Origin: Brachypodium distachyon
Lineage: Eukaryota; Streptophyta; Magnoliopsida; Poales; Poaceae
DNA: 64,000 bases
Direction: 5' to 3'
Assembly (NCBI RefSeq): GCF_000005505.3
Contig: NC_016133.3
Span: 15,996,001-16,060,000, forward strand
The stretch's first letter is position 1. Each line of letters starts with the position of its first letter. A program made the position numbers and the translations under genes. Positions 1 through 10,759 of this stretch are shown here, piece by piece. Under the pieces are notes generated by a model. It saw only the letters and a program-made list of their open reading frames with translations, made no database searches and was not told the DNA's origin.

Positions 1-1230
1 GATGACATCTTATGTGCAGCAATCCTAGGAAACCACATCTGTAAGACAAAACCATGTATATGGATCAACAATGAAATGCAGGCTGTTTCAACACTTGATA
101 GCATGTAAGAAATTGAAGTGAAGCATACTGAGCATGCAGAAAAGCTTATACCTAAAGCCCATGGCCAAGGCTGATGAAGAAGCATATTAGAATATAGAGA
201 CATTTTATTAAAAAAATGAAAGTAAAAAAGTGAAGGATAGAAGGACTTTATCCAGCATGTCATGGGTTATATTTCAGAACCAACTGAAGAAAAATAGTAA
301 TTCTATACTCGATCTGTTTAACTATCTTGGTCAGCCTACCATGGCTTGGTACAGAACTCATGCCATGCCCCCATTAAATAAATTGATTTCTATCATGTGC
401 CCGTATAAATATACAGTTGTACAAGAGCGAATAGTATTACAATCTATAGATGTATCCATAGATTTAAACCAAACAAATGTAAAAATATCAGGCCAGTTAA
501 CATGTCAAACAAAAGCATGCCTACAGCTTATAACTGACAGCAAAGATTTACAATTTAGACCCAAAAGTCCAAAGAAGTTCCGGTAGTAACTTTTGTTGGC
601 TGATCAGTGCTACCACAAAAAATAACAAATTGATGCCAGAGGAAGAGATGCACCATGCGCGGATAAATTTGCTACAGCTGCACTGTAATAACCAGTCAAC
701 TCTAATGTCCAACAGCATGGGACCAGGCAAGATAATCACGGAATGAGGTGTGGTCTTCAGGTGCAATTGACAAAGGATATAACCTTGCTCCATGAATCAA
801 AGTGGGAGTGGAATTGTGAAGAACCAATGTAAGAACTAACTAATATATTAGGTATGATTATTAAGAATAATGCTCTGGATGACAACAATGGTACTTATTA
901 ACCTTGCTCCCTGAATTAACACAAGCCTCGTTTTCCTTTTTAACATAATAACATTTCAGAGTGGTATCCAATTATTAGCAATGTAATGTCAGAATTATTA
1001 GATCACTGAATTAACCAAACCCTTTTTCCTGTTAACATATCAGAATGATTTTCAATTGGCAATGTGATGAAAGAATTATTTGCACTGTGATGTTAGCAAA
1101 GTTCACATGTACTGGTCCCTAATCAAAGTTGTTTCTGCAACACACATTGTCATCTCATGATACAACTGACAAAATATCGCGTGTGTGATTTCTAATCTAC
1201 TGGATTGCACTGTGCTTTACAATTTACAGT
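1..1230. other. AT-rich stretch, no gene recognised
   Basis: Short open frames on both strands show no recognisable domain and no convincing exon boundaries. If the GC-rich block at 1237-1930 is the first exon of a minus-strand gene, this stretch would be its first intron or further gene body, continuing off the left edge. That is inference. Confidence 0.4.
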
Positions 1231-1236
1231 CTTACC

Positions 1237-1930
1237 TGAGTCAGCTTCCTCTGCTATTCTTTCTGTAGAACGGAAGAGGCCCCGTAAAGGGAGCTTGTGG
1301 TTCCAAGGAGCACAATGGAGAGATATATGCAAGATCAATTTCCAAGTCACGTTAATTTAGGTTCTGACAAAGGGAAGATCAGTATATCCGACAGACATGA
1401 TATGAGAAGGGAAATGATACTTTGACTTTATTAAGACAAGAACGTTCCTGGGAAGAGTGGTGGAGATGGAGGAAGACCTTCGGCGGCGGAGGAGCAGCGG
1501 CTCCGGCGGGGCAGGCGAAAGGCTTCAGTCGCGGCAGAAGAACAGCGAGGAGGAGATGGGGCGGCGCGCCGATCTGGAGGGCTGCGGGGAGGCGCGCCGG
1601 ATCGGGAGACTGGATCAGGGCGCAGTTGGAGAGAGGGGCGGCGGTGGATGCGTCCGCGGCGGGGTAGGGCGCTGGGTCGTTCGCAGGGAGGAGGCGGCGG
1701 CGGGGGAAAGACTCGCCTCGTGTTCGAGTCGCGGGGCAGGGACGTGTGCCGCTCCTTCGTTTGCGGTGACCGGCAGGGGGCAGGGGCGGAGGCCGGCGGC
1801 TGTGGCGGCTCGATGAGGAGGAGGGGGGTGAGCAGAGGGAAGAGGGGCGGCGGCACAAAGGGGAGGAGGCTGCGGGCGGAGGAAGGGAGACGGGTGGGGA
1901 TTGGATCGGGCTGAGTTTTTTTCCCTTTCT
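1237..1930 (-). other. Candidate 5' exon/leader of a minus-strand gene
   Basis: The block is strongly GC-rich and sits between AT-rich flanks. On the minus strand it is pyrimidine-rich, like many grass 5' leaders, and it ends at a good donor (CTCAG|GTAAG, exon end at 1236/1237). Just before the donor one frame is open (reading ...RSTERIAEEADS) but has an upstream stop and no obvious ATG, so the coding start could not be placed. The longer open frames on both strands are proline-, serine- or arginine-rich and look like by-products of the base composition. The downstream gene body would lie left of the window. The product is unknown. Confidence 0.35.
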
Positions 1931-2065
1931 TTTTTCGGTTGTGACGACTGAGAAGAGACTCGGGGAGGGGGCACTACGCCGTTGGCACGTGGTGGCATAC
2001 GCGGTAATTTGCCAGAAGTATCGGACGAAAATCGCGGTAGGAGCTGGTGCCAGGACGGACGAATG

Positions 2066-2284
2066 TACTGCCTGCGTCCCAATATACGAGGCACGCATGC
2101 ATCTTAAGATTTCAAATTTAATTATCAAAATATAAATTATATTTCATAAAGAATATATCATTAGATTCGTAATCAAACGAACTTTCTAATGATATATTTT
2201 CTACGTCATATAATTTATATTTTGATAGTTAAATTGACGATCTTGGGATGCGTGCGTGCCTCGTATATTAGGACGGAGGTAGTA
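2066..2284. mobile_element. Stowaway-type MITE
   Basis: About 219 bp with long terminal inverted repeats: the left end TACTGCCTGCGTCCCAATAT pairs with the right end, whose reverse complement begins TACTACCTCCGTCCTAATAT. The inverted match extends about 40 bp and the interior is palindromic and AT-rich. The TA at each end fits a Stowaway target duplication. There is no coding capacity. Confidence 0.8.
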
Positions 2285-2307
2285 CCAAACTGCAGATCAA
2301 ATTAAGT

Positions 2308-2655
2308 AGTATTCCCTCCGGTTTTATATTTTCTGCGCGCATATTAATGCGAACCTCGACCACGCAACCTGAGAGGCTCCCATGCACAGGCGGATCGCAC
2401 GCACGATCTCAACTGCCGCATGCAGTTGTGCAAGAAAAAATCTGGACCATTCATCAATGCACCGTGAGCTTGCATGCAGCAAACTGCCTACGTTTTCTCC
2501 ACGACAGGTGGGATTTTTCAGTTAGCAGCCAAATCGCGTGGAGATTAGATAAATCGCAAATCACGCTAGCGCGTGGATGGCAGTTGCGCGCCTTGTATTC
2601 AGGAAATTGGACGAAAAAAATGTACGTCTTATATAAAAAAACGGAGGGAGGAGTA
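2308..2655. mobile_element. Second MITE with CCCTCCG-type ends
   Basis: The left end reads attccctccggttttatat and the right end reads tatataaaaaaacggaggga followed by ggagta. These are inverted copies of a Stowaway-like terminus, spaced about 345 bp apart. The interior is not obviously palindromic and contains no gene. The family is uncertain. Confidence 0.5.
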
Positions 2656-3171
2656 AAGATAAGCTTGTTGTTTATCCAGATGTCGAAGATCTGATGGATG
2701 GGGGAGAAGGAAAGGGCATGCTGATCGACGATTCCCCCGCTTGGATGATGTGTGTGGTTTCCATTTTTATGTAGCGAAACGGAAGACGCATAGGCAGTGA
2801 AAGAAACAGCAAACAGCGAAACACGTGGAGAAATAGAAACTGCACGTGGTGCATGTGCTCCACTTCTAAGATTACCCGCCAGCAGCCCAGCACACATGTC
2901 GCAGCTGGCTAGTAAAATCCAGGTGGAAGATATGGCAAGCGATGAGCTGTGGTTGCTTCTTAAGGCTAACACAGCTGGCTAGTATTAAAATCCAGCAAAC
3001 AATCTTATCAGCTGGAGAAGAAGCCAACGAAGAGATAGGGATGATAGGCTTGCTTGGTTTTTCTAGAACAAACATTTTTGGAATGCCATAAAGAAATGCC
3101 TTTTGGAGCAAACATTAATGTGGGAAAATTAAAAAAAAATCTTGCATGGTATACTTCAGCAGGAAATCTCC

Positions 3172-3180
3172 TATAAATTA
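3172..3180 (+). promoter_or_regulatory. TATA box of the cysteine-rich peptide gene
   Basis: The motif TATAAATTA lies about 120 bp upstream of the ATG at 3293. A start site around 3205 and a leader of roughly 90 nt would follow. Placement is by sequence only. Confidence 0.5.
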
Positions 3181-3292
3181 AGCCACGAAGGTGGCATTAA
3201 GCTAGCGTGTGCCCAGTACCTGTCGACCCTCAAATCCAAAAGGCGAATACACAAACAAGAGCGGCTTCTCTGTGTTAATTTGTTTAACACCC

Positions 3293-3614
3293 ATGGAGGG
3301 AAGAACTACTCTTTGCTTCCTCCTGGTGCTTGCCTTGCTAGGAAATTGTGTTCATGCTGGTATATACCTACCTTGTGTTTAATTTCTCCGTTTCTATATT
3401 TTTACATGTAAGTTGTGCTAATATATGGTATGTTGATGATAAGTTCTTGTAATTTGCAGAAACCTGCAGTGAGAAGAGTAATCTGGACACTGCATGCATA
3501 CCTCAATACGTGATGAATTTCTGCAAGAGGGAATACCCAGGAAGAAATGTGAAGAACGCCTACTGTAAAGGCTTCTTCCCGTTTGTCTTTCGCGTCTGTC
3601 AAATCTGTGGCTAG
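3293..3614 (+). CDS. Small secreted cysteine-rich peptide (two exons, 73 aa)
   Basis: Exon 1 is 3293-3359 and exon 2 is 3460-3614; the intron runs from G|GTATAT to TTTGCAG|A and splits a glutamate codon. The first 22 residues are a clear signal peptide (MEGRTTLCFLLVLALLGN then CVHA). The mature part is about 51 residues with six cysteines at spacings of 9, 8, 13, 10 and 2 residues, ending CQICG. One intron placed right at the signal-peptide boundary is the usual arrangement for plant defensin-like and other cysteine-rich secreted peptides, which act outside the cell in defence or cell-cell signalling. The spacing does not match a defensin CSaB pattern that I recognise, so no family or target is assigned. 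A TATA box lies upstream and AATAAA at 3720 could be the poly(A) signal. A decayed duplicate follows downstream. Confidence 0.75.
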
Positions 3615-4192
3615 AGTTTTACGGCCCCCGTGACCAGGAGCCAAACTAATGTATAACCTATTTGTGGTACGGTTTGAATGAAGATAAAATCAGTTTGTGA
3701 TCCAAGACATGTGAAATTGAATAAAATTAAAATCAGTTTGACCAGGAGTCAAACTCATGTGTTGGTGTTGTGTCAATGAATTGGTGATTGAATGATTGCA
3801 TTAACGAGTTGGAGATTGTATGATTGTAATTCTTTTGGTGTATGCATGTGTACATGTGCTTCTCACCCGTGTCGACAACACGGTTCTGCCAGGTCACAGA
3901 TGAGGTTTTAAGATCCGTCAGTAACATCCTTTTTGGTACAAGTAGTAGTAGTAGTGTAGTACTAGAGTTTTGTTTACCCTATTTATTTATGGCATGATAG
4001 ATTGATAATCAATCAAAACAATGCTCGTGATGATGATGATGAGAATTGTATAAGTAAAATTTGAATTATTCTAATTTCTACTCTGACTCGAAGCTTTAGT
4101 AATTTGGGGAGAGGCCTCCGCCGAAAAGCACCATACGACTCATAGTAATCAGATGGATGCACCGTAATTTAGGGTCGGTTTGTTAATACTAA

Positions 4193-5110
4193 TCCGCACA
4201 TGTCGCAGCTGGCCAGTAGCCTTTTTTGAGAGGAAGCTGGACAGTAGCCTAGTACTAGTAAAATCCAGCAAGTAATAATCGCATTGCATGGATATGCACT
4301 CACTAGCTAGCTGGCCGGAGAAGAAGACATCGAACAGATAGGAAGGTCATTAATGTGGTAAAATTCGCTTGGTAAAATCGATCTGTTTGTCGAAGACATG
4401 TGAAATTGATCACTAATAACCTTCCATCAACCCGATGATAAAAAACACATCTTTACAAGTTTGGAATTTTATTTTTTTCCGAAAAGGGGTGACCCATGGC
4501 CTCTGTATCATCAGCCGAGTATAGATATTTTTATTGCAAAGTTTACAATCACTTTAATTGATACAGAGGCCAAGAAAACTTTTTTTTTTTGAAGAAAACA
4601 ACATGACTGGTTGCGGCTTCCTCTCCTTTACCGCTCCACAACGCTTCCACTCACAAATTTCACGCCGTTTGTTCAATCTTGCATCCTTTGTCGACCGCTG
4701 CAAATTCCACCCGATCTCCTTCTAACGTTGTGCACACATAATTTTCAAGCAGAATAGATTTAGGCTAGCTGAGGGCTGTTCTGAAACAACGAAATGCAAA
4801 TTTGTAGACATTTTCCCTTTTTAACTGAAGAGGTCATAATCTTCATCATCGATTTGCATCACTATCATAGTCTATTTTTAGAGAGGGGTGCACGGAAGAG
4901 AGTCTGGCTCTTCTTTTCACAACGATGTTTATGTTTAAACAACTATGTTACAGCAGGAAGCTCCTTTTGTGTTTATTGACATATATGTTTATGCTGTGGT
5001 AATTCTTGAGATAACTCTGCAAAATTGCTTGATATCTATGTACATGTTGTGTTAATATGCTGATGTAATTTGCAGCCACTAGTGTAGCAGGTCGTGGGTG
5101 AAAAATTTGG
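4193..5110 (+). pseudogene. Decayed duplicate of the cysteine-rich peptide locus
   Basis: Several short blocks repeat the neighbouring gene in the same order. The cacatgtcgcagctgg block at about 4197 copies the upstream region at about 2893. The gctgg..gagaagaag..ga-agatagg block and tcattaatgtgg copy the gene's promoter. A gacatgtgaaattga block (about 4394) matches the gene's 3' trailer. A second set near 5036-5085 (tacatgttgtgttaatatg...gtaatttgcag) matches the end of its intron. No reading frame for the peptide survives between them; the frame after the last gcag stops at once. This looks like one or two partial tandem copies that lost their exons. Confidence 0.4.
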
Positions 5111-5505
5111 GCTTGGGACCACTAGTACAGCTGTGATAGCCTGTTGGCCTGTTGGGTTTAGGATATTGGAAGGGGAGGAACAATATATCAAACGGTCTGG
5201 AGCAACAAAGTTAGACAGGCTCAGTTCAGTTATAGATAGAAGAACACTTCACAACTGCAAGGTGATTCAAATGACAAGTATATACAGTCGTAAAATCAAA
5301 TATAACATCAAGAGAACTCGTAAGATTTTGATTCTGCCATAATGTAATTGCAAAATATTCGTAGAACAAAACAACATACAGAACACAACCAAACAAGAGG
5401 AATGCAAAATTCTCACCATCTGCATCACTCAACCGAACATACACTGTCTATCTAGTCTAGCATGATAATGTACAACAAAAGGATATGCATTCTGGATGTA
5501 CTTTT

Positions 5506-7400
5506 TCATGGCGATGGCTCTGTTGTCGCTTCAGATGATGCGACTGTTGATGGTTCAGTGATTGTGAAGGATCTCATCGTGGGAGAATGTGTATCATCAG
5601 GTCTCTGCTGGTTGTTGACCTTGATGTCTCCCATGTCGCTAATCACGGCGGGCTTCGTGATCATATCTGTGGAGACGCCTTTCTCTCCTGTCAGCATCAG
5701 GACGATGTTGGTCATGTTGGGACGGAGTTTCATTGCGTCTTGAGTACACAGTAGGCCAACCTTCAAGAATCGGCATGCCTCCTCGACGTCCAGGTCATCC
5801 TCTAGATCTGCATCTATGATCTTCTCGAGCTGCCCTTGCTCATGATGTCTCCATGTCTGCAAGATCACCAGCAGACCTTTCACATTATGTCCAACCAAAT
5901 GTGCTTCAGACAGCAGAAAAGCAAAACTAACTCCAGTTATGTACTTAGGAGTAGATCTTCAGTTTCTTAACTGTATATATTGCAAGTGAATCTCATAACC
6001 ATGTGTTTCTCGGGATATGCTTACACAAAGGTTTGAGATCTGTGCACAAAACCCTACAAATGGACCTTTAAATGACATTGTAAGTTACTGTCTTCAGAAA
6101 GCTTTTAATAATTTGGGTGTTACTGGGATACTGAACAATCAGCACAGCAGGTAGCGCAAGTACCTTGTCAGGTAACTAAATACCAGCCAACACCTAAATG
6201 GTAACCTCGTCATGGAAAGAGAATCACAGCTGCAATATCAAACTGAAGCACAAGTTTAGTGAGTGTAGTATTCTGGTAGAGCTTACCCTCTCAAGCAGAA
6301 ATTGGTCTTCATAAGGCAATCTATTATTGTGGTTACACCTGCCACTAACAATTTCCAACAGCAAAACACCGAAACTATAAATATCTGACTTCTTTGTCAC
6401 TTGTCCTCTGACAGCATATTCAGGGGCCAGGTATCCTCTGAAAGAAGAAAGGAAGGCACTAAGAGATAAGAATGACATTCCATGTCCAAACAAACTCCTA
6501 AATAAGGTTATACTTATACTTACATTGTTCCTGCAACACGGGTGCTCACATGAGTTGCATTTAGAGGAAGGAGCCTTGCCAACCCAAAATCAGAAATTTT
6601 GGGGGTGAGATCCTTATCGAGAAGAATATTGCTTGCCTTTATGTCCCGATGGATTATTGGAGGACGGATTTCCTCATGAAGAAAAGCAAGCCCATGCGCA
6701 ACCCCTAGAGCAATTTTAACACGAACTCTCCAATTGAATCGAATGCTGCTATAACCTTTTCCTGCAATACCATATAACATACTTAAGTAAGATAGTAGTA
6801 AAGGATAATATGATCCATGAAGGACACAGTAGTAGACCGGTATGTCACCTAGCAGTGTGTGTGCAAGGCTGTTGTTCTCAAGATAGTTGTACACAAGGAT
6901 CCTATGGGACCCTTCAGCACAGCAACCGACTAAGGTGATGAGGTTTTCATGCACAATATCAGAAATTGCCGTGAGTTCAGTAAAGAACTCTCGGATGCCT
7001 TGCTTTGAAGTGGCAGAAAGCACCTTTACCGCAACAATTGTGCCGTCTTTAAGCCTTCCCTGATCAAATGACATGTCATTTAAGTAAAGAGTTCAAAGCA
7101 ATGAACTTTTTAGAAGTCATCAATGACTTGGGCAAATTACCCTGAAAACAGAACCAAAACCGCCTTCGCCGATCTTGTTTGCCTCACTAAAATCATGTGT
7201 AGCTTTTCTGAGCTCATTATAAGAAAAGGTTCTCACCTTATTTCCTCCTGGAACTGCCAGAAAGAAAATGCAAGTGGGTCAGAATGAGGCGCCTTTGTAG
7301 GTATAAGTGGTTAACAAACTGGCAAAGACATCAAATGCTCACCTTCCTCACCTTCAATACTTTGTTTAATGTCCTTTCCACACATAAAACAACAAGACAT
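5506..7400 (-). CDS. CRPK1-like receptor-like cytoplasmic kinase
   Basis: Six coding exons join in frame: 7400-7343, 7253-7141, 7059-6849, 6761-6534 with its true end at 6524, 6437-6287 and 5856-5506. All have GT-AG borders and the protein is 373 aa. It has no signal peptide or membrane segment; the N-terminus MSCCFMC is cysteine-rich and could be lipidated. Kinase landmarks are all present: glycine loop GEGGFGSV (about 48-55), ATP lysine in VAVK (69), HRDIKASN (165-172), DFG (185-187) and YLAPE (209-213), so it is an active-type RD Ser/Thr kinase. The stretches [19 protein letters not shown] and [20 protein letters not shown] resemble Arabidopsis At1g16670 (CRPK1), a plasma-membrane-associated kinase that phosphorylates 14-3-3 proteins in cold signalling. 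The tail after about residue 330 is Ser/Thr-rich. Assignment to the family is firm; the cold role is by homology only. Confidence 0.9.
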
Positions 7401-9350
7401 ATTCGTAAACCAAATTGTGGAAATAACCAAAGACACAGACTAACTTGAAGCTGAATTCCTGTGAACAAAGAGCAATATCAGTTTTTCATTCAGCTAAGGA
7501 ACAATTAGTCAGTTTAAATGTACCAATTAGCCTCAGTTCACAAACCTATGTATGTTTAACCAAACATATATCTGTTTACCGGTACCAATTAACCGAAATA
7601 TATTAAGTTCACATATATAGTAAGAGACTGGTACTGACTGTACTAGCATTATTAAATTACGGTAGAGTTTAATTCTGAGTTCAGAAACTAACTAGCCAAC
7701 TCTCTGCATTACTAGTTTATTGCTCTACAGATTGTCAAGAAAAAATTACTAATTGAAACAAGGGTGTGGCCTTTTCTCAGTCGCTTGATTTTTAAGAAAG
7801 AAGCCTTAAATCAATAAATCTCAGTCATCGAACTAGAACCGTTGGATTAAGATCGGAGCGTCATTTCCACTCCCCCATCTTCCATGTGTTGCCGTTGGAT
7901 TAAGATCTAACGGTAAGGTGGTCGACTTATCTCTAGCTAAAAACAGTCAACTTCTTTATAGCAAAACCGTTTAAACAATGTGTCTAGTGGAGTACATGAA
8001 ACACAGAACTGTGAAACCAAGAAGGAACAGGACCAGATCTAGGCCCTGCTTGGATTGATGTTGCCACACCCCACCAACACTGCCAACTGAAGTCAGGGTC
8101 TCCCCACCGTCCAACCAAAAAGAAGCAAACCTTTTGATAATATACTCCGTAGCTGCTAGCTGGTGTCATCACAATTGGCAAAAAAAGTATGTCTGCCTCC
8201 AAGATAGGGCAGGCAACCCAGCAAACTCACACCATGTGGGCAGTCCATCGGATCCATATGAAAGAATGGTGTATTCCTATCTTCATTAAAGTGAATACTA
8301 TGTGTTTTACTATTCTTAACACATTCGTACTGAAAAAACTTCAAACATTTACCTTATCATCGTAAGAACTAACATTTGCTCCAGGCTAGTACTTGATTTG
8401 CAAATAAAAAGTAGCCTCTTTTTTTTTTACCAATAATAGTTTTTCTACGGGTAGTTGACAAAATTAGTCAAATAATAAACTAATAAAAATTCCTGTCCAT
8501 TGCATCTAGTACCAACCGTGCACATGCAGGGTATTGTTCCTTTCTGATATAGGCGTTACTCAACAGCATTGACTTATTCTAGGATGCAAAATGGAAGCAA
8601 AGAAAGAATCGATATATATCTAACAAAAACACATTCCCTGGAATCCCAATCCAACATGTATGCAAACATATGCTACATTAATTAGCGTTTGCCCAACACG
8701 TAAATCGATCAAAAAAATTAGCAAAACATGGCAAAGCAGCACCCGCTCTTGGCCTCAAACCTGCAGAAGCTATCAAATCTGGGGTCGAGAACCCATGAAA
8801 CGCAATCCGGAGGGGAAATGTATCACACGGGCTCCAGGGGCAGATCTAGATGGCGTGCCCCTGAGAGGGGGGGAGTTTCGGGGTGAGAAGCGGAGGGTTT
8901 GGGGTGCAGGGAGGAGGGGTTTGGCGTCGAGGCGTCGGCGGTGACAGTGAACTACGCCGTAGGAGAGATGCCATGGCCGCATGCCGCAGTGGGTCGGATT
9001 GGAGGCTAGGGTAGGTCAAGAACATGAAATCGCTTCCCAGTGCCCAAGAAAATAAGCTAACTGGCATTATCCAGACCCAAACCCAAGAAGTAGAAATCAC
9101 CTGATGTCGATCCGCCTGCGTCCTTTCAGGGTCGCCCGGAGCTTGAGAACCGAGTGGCGCCCTTGGGGTGTCCGGGAAGGAACCAGCCGGCGAGGAGACT
9201 GATGGAACAAGAGACGGGGGATTTGGAATTGGAGGTGAAATCTGGAACATCGACTTGGGAACGGCGATTCTTTCCTCTCCCACTTTTCCCTCTCTCTACT
9301 CTCTAATCCATCGTCGGAAAGCCAAAAGCCTTCCTCTTTCAAGCTCAAAA
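7401..9350 (-). promoter_or_regulatory. 5' UTR exons, leader intron and promoter side of the kinase gene
   Basis: Upstream of the kinase ATG a non-coding exon 7401-7458 begins at a good acceptor (TTCACAG|GAAT). A GC-rich block at about 9102-9340 ends at donor CATCAG|GTGATT (9101) and is the likely first leader exon. The 1.6-kb intron between them is AT-rich and holds short repeats of the phrase cgttggattaagatc (about 7851 and 7892) but no gene. Long open frames in the GC-rich block carry no known domain. Confidence 0.5.
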
Positions 9351-10700
9351 AAACCTCTTTTTAGCTCGCCTGTGGAGTGGAGTAACAAGTTGGTTAAGTA
9401 GCTGTCAAAAAATAAACAAGTTGGTTAAAATAGGTTTCCTCCCGGCGTGATTCTGTAATCAGCGCACGCCCAGAGGCCAGATCCCCTGGCTTGTATGTAA
9501 AAAAAATGGGCCAGATAGAGAACACCAAGAAAACTGGGCCGGTTAGTCGTCGTTCCTGGGCCAAACCCATATACGCATCAATAACTAGTTACTACGTAGT
9601 ACGAAGCAACCACTCATGGAAAATACAACCCCTCATGAGTCATAAATCATTTATCCAGAGATCCCATTATAGTGACGTGTATTTGTATAAAAATTATCCA
9701 CGTCGCTTATTCCGAGACGGAGGAATCCACGTCACTATTTTGGGACGGATTGAGTATATTGTACCGCTATCATCCTGCCAAAATAGCAAGCTAGAAGAAG
9801 GGTCATCGGTGGAAGCCGACACATCAATGTTGTTGGACCGTTGGTGGAATCCGATGCAATGGTAGGTTCGCCCACAACCACGTCGAGAGCAAGTCCATGA
9901 GAAGCCTAACATGGTGATCCATGGTGTGCTCCTGTTTGCAAGCAGCTTCACGGACGTCCTACCTAGGCCTATATGGAGGAGAGAAGAATAGGAGTTGTGG
10001 AGAGAATATAATGATTGCCCACCCCCCAACATTGATGAGGATTACATGATGTGAGAATTCGTTTGGACGACCAAACTCCTTCCATAGAAAGAACAAAATA
10101 GGACTTGTTAGATTAGCGAGTTTACTTTCGCTTTCGATGTGGTTGAGCAAAGAATATTCTTATCTTTTGAAATTGGATTTCTCAACCTGGACTGTGCCCA
10201 TGTACCACCCAAAGCCATGATACACCACCACCACCTAATAACGATAACGTGTCATTGCCTATGTTATCTCTATCGCCTTTCGACGCCCGACCACATTCAA
10301 CTCAACCAATCTAGTTTTCACCCCTTGACAATTTTTTCAAGCCATCATCCTTCAGCTTAGCAATTTGAATAAAGAACATGTTTTATCTTTCCTACATCTC
10401 AAACCTCAATCATCGTACTAAAGTTCAAAACAATAATACGATTCTTCAAGAAGAGCATACCCTTGCGCAACATGCATCACGAGACAATAACCGAGTTTTG
10501 ACATAGGAAAACCCTCTGCTCATCTTTGCAAGCTGACACTACGTCCTATTGAGACGACAAACTTTTAATGGTTTTTCAAAAAATAAGTTTACCATTATCC
10601 TCTGCTCATCTTTGCAAGTTGACACTACATCCTATTGAGACTACATCCAGGTCATAATAAACCTCTGCTCAAATTTACCATTATCCTCTGCTCTTCCCAC
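9351..10700. other. Intergenic, no gene recognised
   Basis: This is spacer between the head of the kinase gene and the start of the KH gene. It contains degenerate gacggag/gggacggattgagta pieces near 9710-9760 that look like remnants of Stowaway-type ends. A 30-40 bp phrase is repeated in the same direction (ctctgctcatctttgcaag, at about 10512 and 10600). Nothing coding could be supported. Confidence 0.4.
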
Positions 10701-10759
10701 CTGAGGAGTGGGCCTCGAGCCAAAACCTCTCTACAGTCCAGCCCACGGTATCGTCTCCT

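Noticed and set aside
1422..2128. Overlapping long open frames on both strands in the GC-rich block
   Set aside because: All are Pro/Arg/Ser/Gly-rich without domains, coexist in many frames, and one runs through a MITE; composition effect.
4480..4575. Palindrome ggcctctgtatca/tgatacagaggcc as a transposon
   Set aside because: The 13-bp inverted match is real, but no target duplication or family could be fixed; left as an unidentified repeat.
5462..5743. Plus-strand 93-codon frame
   Set aside because: Antisense to the last exon of the CRPK1-like kinase.
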